A stretch of 64,000 nucleotides of DNA. Source: Sepiola atlantica. Taxonomy: Eukaryota; Mollusca; Cephalopoda; Sepiida; Sepiolidae. The notes beneath the pieces were generated by a model. The model did no database searches and had not been told where the DNA came from. It saw nothing but the letters and a program-made list of their open reading frames with translations. This document shows, in pieces, positions 60,103 through 64,000 of the stretch; the stretch's first letter is position 1; each line of letters opens with the position of its first letter. The translations under genes were made by a program, and so were the position numbers. The DNA is taken from positions 153,328,107 through 153,392,106 of the forward strand of contig OY744520.1 of assembly GCA_963556195.1 (NCBI GenBank). The letters run 5' to 3'.

Positions 60103-61190
60103 CCAACTCCCGGCTAGAGACCCGCCGATTCGGATTCAGGAAGACCGTCGCCAAAAGGTACGTAAGTCAGACCCGAAACCTGCCAGCTGCTTAAGTCAAG
60201 CCTGGGGGTTGGACACCTGCAAGAGAAGGGAACAAAAAGATTAATACAATGGAACCGCCCAACAGGGGCGGCCACCCAAGAGGGGTGTGAAGAGACAAAT
60301 TGCCCAACAGGGGCTAGTCTAAGGGGACAGAGAGAGTCCCCTGATGATTTAGCTTTAAACTGGGCGGGGCCCAAGTAGCTGGTCTCCTCTTAGGCAATCA
60401 CGAGTGATTGCCTAAGAGTTGCCTGAAAAAATCGAAGACAAGTCAATGATTTTAACAGGCGGGAGAAAATCAATTTATTTATCCAAAAAATTTATACATG
60501 TACAAAAAATTTAGATGTGGCACAAGGCCAAAAGGGGGTATGGGGGGGAAAGATGGGGGTCGGGGGTCGTCCACTTGGTCTATGAATACCCTAGAAACTA
60601 GTTTCAGTCACCATAATACCACATTCACTCTATGGACTTAAGCTACTTAAAATATCCCCAGGTGTTTCAATGAATTTTATTTACAAAGATTATGTACATG
60701 TGTGATGATGGGAGTGGGAGAACAAAAAACTAAGCCTTAAATAATCCCCCAAAAATAAATAAAAATAAAAGGGATGATAAAAATAAAGAACCAAAGAAAA
60801 TGCTAATTATGGTGTGTTAGTAAGGTACCCCCCATCCTATCTAGAGTATGAGCTGCTCGCTGTCTTCTGGTAAAAGACCGAAAGCAAGAGAGTCGGCTCC
60901 TAATTGGGAGTGGGCGTTTCTATGGGGGCAAAAGAAATGGAGGGATGGGTTTGACGGGATGTGCGGTGTCCTTCAGGATAAATACTTTTAGGGCGGGTCA
61001 GGGATATAAAATAAATTAGGGAACGGGCATCCTGAAGGAGTTCTGACACCTAAAATAAATCTGGGGACAGAGAGCTCATTTACGCTACTAGCTAATAGGG
61101 ACTGCGCCAAAGAATTTGCTGGTCAGTTTTTTTTTTTAAAAAGGGGTTGTTTTTTCGACAAAGAGACTTTGAGGTCGCTGTGTGCCATGC
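60103..61190 (-). other. U9/U10 junction: 3' UTR of U10 and leader of U9
   Basis: No gene. The 3' UTR alternates between type X and type Y segments and has a private AT-rich patch (aaaaaatttatacatgtac near 60486-60504), with T11 at 61127-61137. Confidence 0.72.
60387..60418. repeat. Near-palindrome, U9, centre GA
   Basis: Arms unchanged; identical to U7 and U8, although the 3' UTR beyond it is the U10 mosaic. Confidence 0.9.
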
Positions 61191-64000
61191 CTAGGCAGGG
61201 AACACGAACTCGAATCTATTCCGCGTGAACACGCATAAACTAGCGGTGTGTATCCACCTACTTTTGAAAAGTGAAGAAGGCAACCTCCTTCTATCAGATT
61301 TGATTTTGATTTTAAGCTGGTGTTTAAAATACGAAATCAAATCATAATAAGAAGGCGGCACCCCCCCACGCCCTATCTCTAAGCGAGAAGTATACACCAC
61401 GAGTCTAGCTACGGCTAAGATCGCGAGCAAAACCATACGTTTCTCCCTGGGCCACAAGGGGTCCATGTTGAAGACAACGGATGCTAAATCCAAGCACGTC
61501 ACCCGATCGGGGGTGATGCGAGCCGTCACCTCGCCGACATACGTCCAAAATTCACGAAGTTTGGAGCAGGTGAAAAAGGCATGTTCCGCCGTTTCAATTT
61601 CATCTTCCTCGCAACGTGGGCAAAAGGGGCTGATAGCCATACCAATTTTGAATCGTATGTCATTGAGGGGTAACACATTTCGAACCAATCGCCAGGTCAG
61701 AGAGAACTCAGAATTATTGAGATAGCTCCTGCCTGGCGCCCAATTCCACTGAGAGCGAGCCTCCTCCTCCGACAATCCAAGTCGCTCCCCAAGAGGATCC
61801 GAAGCGGTCCCCACCACTAACTCCCGATAGAATGTCCTTCTAGACCGGGCGAGGTCACTGGACCCCGGCAGCACTCTGAGCGCAGCTCGGCATTCGTTGA
61901 AGAACTGCGATTGACTCCTTGGCTTACGTCGGCATTCGGCCAAGTGGTCAGGGATGAGGTTAGGAAAAGCGCTTCCAACCGCAGGGCCCCACGCAGACTC
62001 CTCTGTCAAGGTTCGGCTCAGGAATGATAACCGCTCGGCATACAAATGGCTCGCCAAGTCGGGCATTCCCAAGCCTCCCACATCAGGACGTTGAGTACAG
62101 ACCTGTCTACGGACTAGCGGCTTCCCCTTTGCCCACAAAAGCGAGAAAAGGAGACGCGTTAAAACCGCTCGGCGGTCCGCAGGCAGAGGTAGTACAGCCA
62201 ATCGGTAAAGGATGAGCGGAAAGACGTACGTGACGCACGCCTCAGCCCGACCTTTAAGGGAAAGCCCCCTTCGAAGCCAAATCCTTACCGACGCTTCGAC
62301 CTTAGACTGTACTTCCGACCAGTTCTTATCAAGCTGGAGACCGGGTCCGAACCATACGCCGAGGATCCGAACCGGGCCGTCAGTCCAGTTGAAAAGGCCC
62401 GGGAGCGCAGCCGCGCCACTCCAGGCAGCCAACCTTAGGCCATTGGATTTGCTAAGGTTGACTTTGGCCCCTGTTACTTTTTCGTACCTTCTGAGTGCCT
62501 TAGTCACCGCGAGAATGTCTCGAAAGCACGACACAAACACGGTGACATCATCGGCATACGCGGATACCCTGGCTCGCGCACCGCCAGGAAGAGCAATACC
62601 GCGTAGGGCCAGTCCAGGCTCCCCGATCCTAAGCCTGCGGAGAAAAGGCTCCAAGGCAAGGACGTAAAGCAGGGGAGACAGCGGACATCCCTGACGTACC
62701 GACCGAGAGACGGCAAAAGACTCCGATCGCATTCCATTCACTTGCACCACTGCCGTCGGCCCGCGATACAAAATGGAGATCCATCTGCGGAAGTCCGGTG
62801 TAAAACCGGAGGCCTCTAAAACAGACCCCAGGAACCGATGGTCGACCCTGTCAAAAGCTTTGGACTGATCTAAATTGATCAGCGCGGCTTCGGTGTCGTC
62901 TTCTAATCCCTCTATGATCGTGCGCATCAGATGCAAGTTGTTTTGAATCGATCTCCCCTTCACAGCATAATTCTGATCAGGTTCGACCAACTCAGCGATA
63001 ACAAGCTGCAACCGATTTGCAAGAACTTTGGCCAAAATCTTTAAATCTGTGTTTAGCAGAGTTATGGGCCTGTAATCGTCTAATTCCCCACCATCTTGGC
63101 CCTTTTTCTGAAGCAATGTGATCACTCCCTTGGTGACTTGACCGGGGATGGAACCCTGTTCAAACCAGTGATTGAAAACATTGACCAGAATAGGTACGAA
63201 GATGTGCGACAGCCTCAAGAACAATTCATAGGGCAAACCATCGAGTCCCGGCGATTTGTCGTAGCCGACCTGCTTCAGTGCAGCCAAGACCTCACACTCT
63301 GTAACGCGCCCATCACAGCTAGCCGCTCGGGCCGCCTCCAGGCGGGGCGAGCCAGCTAAATAGCTGCCAAACTCCTCGACGCGGAGTCCGGGCAGTTGGG
63401 TGAACCGTTCCATGAAATGCTCACGAAATCCCCGGCAAATCTCCCGAGCCGACACAAGGGTGTGTCCTTCCGGGTGTTTGACTTGACGAATGAGACCGAC
63501 CGAGCTGCGACGAAGTGGAGTTCTACGCTCTTGCGCGTCCACATTCACGGCTTCGTTGGACACTCTATCTAGCCTAGCTCTAACTACTTGACCCTCATAC
63601 CGCACGTTAGCCGCACGTTTCAGGTCCCCCTTAGCTAGCTCTATGCCTAGGGAATCCCCCCCAGCCACCGCCCGGGCCAGCTTATTTTCTAAACGCTTTT
63701 CTGTTTCTGCCTTATTTAGGGCGAGGCGTTGGCTATATTGAACAGAAAAGCGCCTAATGCCAACTTTGGCGTTAACCCACCACTTACTCCCGGTTACCGC
63801 CCCCACTAATCCCTTTTGAAAGTTAAGAGATAGCTGCTCCCGGAAGTCACGTATCTCCAGTAAGGAGGTATTTAACTTCCAGTAGCTAGCTACCTTGTGT
63901 GTCTTAGGGGCTAACTCCAGACTGGCCACAAGTAACTTGTGGTCAGAATGGCCTAACCAGTGGAACGTGGGACAAGAGATATAATCTACGTTGCCTCTTC
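60419..64000 (-). mobile_element. LINE unit U10 (partial, 5' part outside window)
   Basis: The 3' part of a unit: 3' UTR and the last ~935 residues of a type B ORF2. The 3' UTR is a mosaic. It has its own AT-rich patch near 60485-60515, then type X sequence, then type Y around 60770-60870, then type X again with T11 at 61127-61137. U3 and U7 instead pair type B ORF2 with a type Y UTR. Confidence 0.92.
61191..64000 (-). CDS. ORF2 polyprotein, U10 (type B, N-terminus outside window)
   Basis: The frame is open from the right window edge to the normal TAG, about 935 residues. It starts within the endonuclease (RRGNVDYIS), so the SDH motif, the whole RT and the C-terminal zinc motif are present. 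LELAPK and RLENKL mark it as type B. The first in-frame internal start-like codon near 63929 is a GTG and not the real start. Confidence 0.93.
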   Translation of the reverse strand, partial: RGNVDYISCPTFHWLGHSDHKLLVASLELAPKTHKVASYWKLNTSLLEIRDFREQLSLNFQKGLVGAVTGSKWWVNAKVGIRRFSVQYSQRLALNKAETEKRLENKLARAVAGGDSLGIELAKGDLKRAANVRYEGQVVRARLDRVSNEAVNVDAQERRTPLRRSSVGLIRQVKHPEGHTLVSAREICRGFREHFMERFTQLPGLRVEEFGSYLAGSPRLEAARAASCDGRVTECEVLAALKQVGYDKSPGLDGLPYELFLRLSHIFVPILVNVFNHWFEQGSIPGQVTKGVITLLQKKGQDGGELDDYRPITLLNTDLKILAKVLANRLQLVIAELVEPDQNYAVKGRSIQNNLHLMRTIIEGLEDDTEAALINLDQSKAFDRVDHRFLGSVLEASGFTPDFRRWISILYRGPTAVVQVNGMRSESFAVSRSVRQGCPLSPLLYVLALEPFLRRLRIGEPGLALRGIALPGGARARVSAYADDVTVFVSCFRDILAVTKALRRYEKVTGAKVNLSKSNGLRLAAWSGAAALPGLFNWTDGPVRILGVWFGPGLQLDKNWSEVQSKVEASVRIWLRRGLSLKGRAEACVTYVFPLILYRLAVLPLPADRRAVLTRLLFSLLWAKGKPLVRRQVCTQRPDVGGLGMPDLASHLYAERLSFLSRTLTEESAWGPAVGSAFPNLIPDHLAECRRKPRSQSQFFNECRAALRVLPGSSDLARSRRTFYRELVVGTASDPLGERLGLSEEEARSQWNWAPGRSYLNNSEFSLTWRLVRNVLPLNDIRFKIGMAISPFCPRCEEDEIETAEHAFFTCSKLREFWTYVGEVTARITPDRVTCLDLASVVFNMDPLWPREKRMVLLAILAVARLVVYTSRLEIGRGGVPPSYYDLISYFKHQLKIKIKSDRRRLPSSLFKSRWIHTASLCVFTRNRFEFVFPA

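Larger units (their letters stand above)
53204..60418 (-). mobile_element. LINE unit U9 (complete)
   Basis: Complete unit, 7215 bp, both ORFs open. It differs from U8 by very few bases; the protein-level differences I found are one in ORF1 (Val to Phe near residue 449) and one in ORF2 (Arg to His near residue 824). Confidence 0.93.
1..64000 (-). repeat. Head-to-tail tandem array of a ~7.2 kb LINE
   Basis: The same gene order (leader, ORF1, ORF2, 3' UTR) recurs on the minus strand across the whole window. ORF1 start codons lie at 2376, 9590, 16803, 24032, 31244, 38458, 45672, 52887 and 60102. Units are near-identical but each carries private substitutions and small indels, so they are distinct copies and not one copy printed repeatedly. 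No non-element DNA, poly(A) tail or target-site duplication is seen at any of the nine junctions. Both array ends lie outside the window, so total length is unknown. An assembly artefact of a circular or concatenated molecule remains possible, though private variants argue against simple duplication. Confidence 0.96.

Overview
The window is one continuous head-to-tail array of a single long non-LTR retrotransposon (LINE). The repeat unit is about 7.2 kb and every copy is read on the minus strand. I count eight complete units plus a partial unit at each window edge. I see no host gene, RNA gene, CRISPR array or unrelated insertion. The coding style points to an animal nuclear genome: an APE-type endonuclease joined to a reverse transcriptase, a CCHC zinc-knuckle ORF1 protein and AATAAA signals. 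The proteins look like the L1/Tx1 side of the LINE tree. The host species cannot be read from this window, because no single-copy host sequence is present.

Each unit, read on the minus strand, has the same order. First comes a 32-nt near-palindrome and an AUG-free leader of about 316 nt. Then comes ORF1 (898-900 aa: Ser/Pro-rich N-terminus, RRM-like region, CCHC knuckle, basic/acidic low-complexity linker, conserved C-terminal domain). A TAG-TGCA-ATG stop/start junction leads into ORF2 (1144 aa: endonuclease, reverse transcriptase with YADD, C-terminal CCHC motif). Last is an AT-rich 3' UTR of roughly 700 nt with a stem-loop, a C-rich (antisense G-quadruplex) tract and AATAAA. The next unit begins within a few tens of bases. 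Spacing between successive ORF1 start codons is 7214, 7213, 7229, 7212, 7214, 7214, 7215 and 7215 bp. Unit boundaries here are placed, by convention, at the outer edge of the palindrome.

Units are numbered by window coordinate: U1 1-2692 (partial), U2 2693-9904, U3 9905-17119, U4 17120-24348, U5 24349-31560, U6 31561-38774, U7 38775-45988, U8 45989-53203, U9 53204-60418, U10 60419-64000 (partial). All complete ORF1s are open. Seven of the eight complete ORF2s are intact; the U4 copy has a one-base deletion that replaces its last ~50 residues. Units differ by scattered substitutions and by block variants (two ORF1 linkers, two ORF2 5' haplotypes, several 3' UTR types). The blocks are shuffled among units, as expected from unequal exchange or gene conversion. 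U8 and U9 are nearly identical.

Functionally, ORF1 should coat the element RNA, and ORF2 should nick the target and prime reverse transcription. The unusual part is the arrangement. Full-length LINEs normally lie dispersed, often 5'-truncated, with poly(A) tails and target-site duplications. Here complete units abut without any of these, recalling the telomeric LINE arrays of Drosophila (HeT-A/TART) and Giardia (GilM/GilT). Whether the array arose by repeated self-targeted insertion, by reverse transcription of multimeric RNA, or by unequal crossing-over of one insertion cannot be settled from this window alone.
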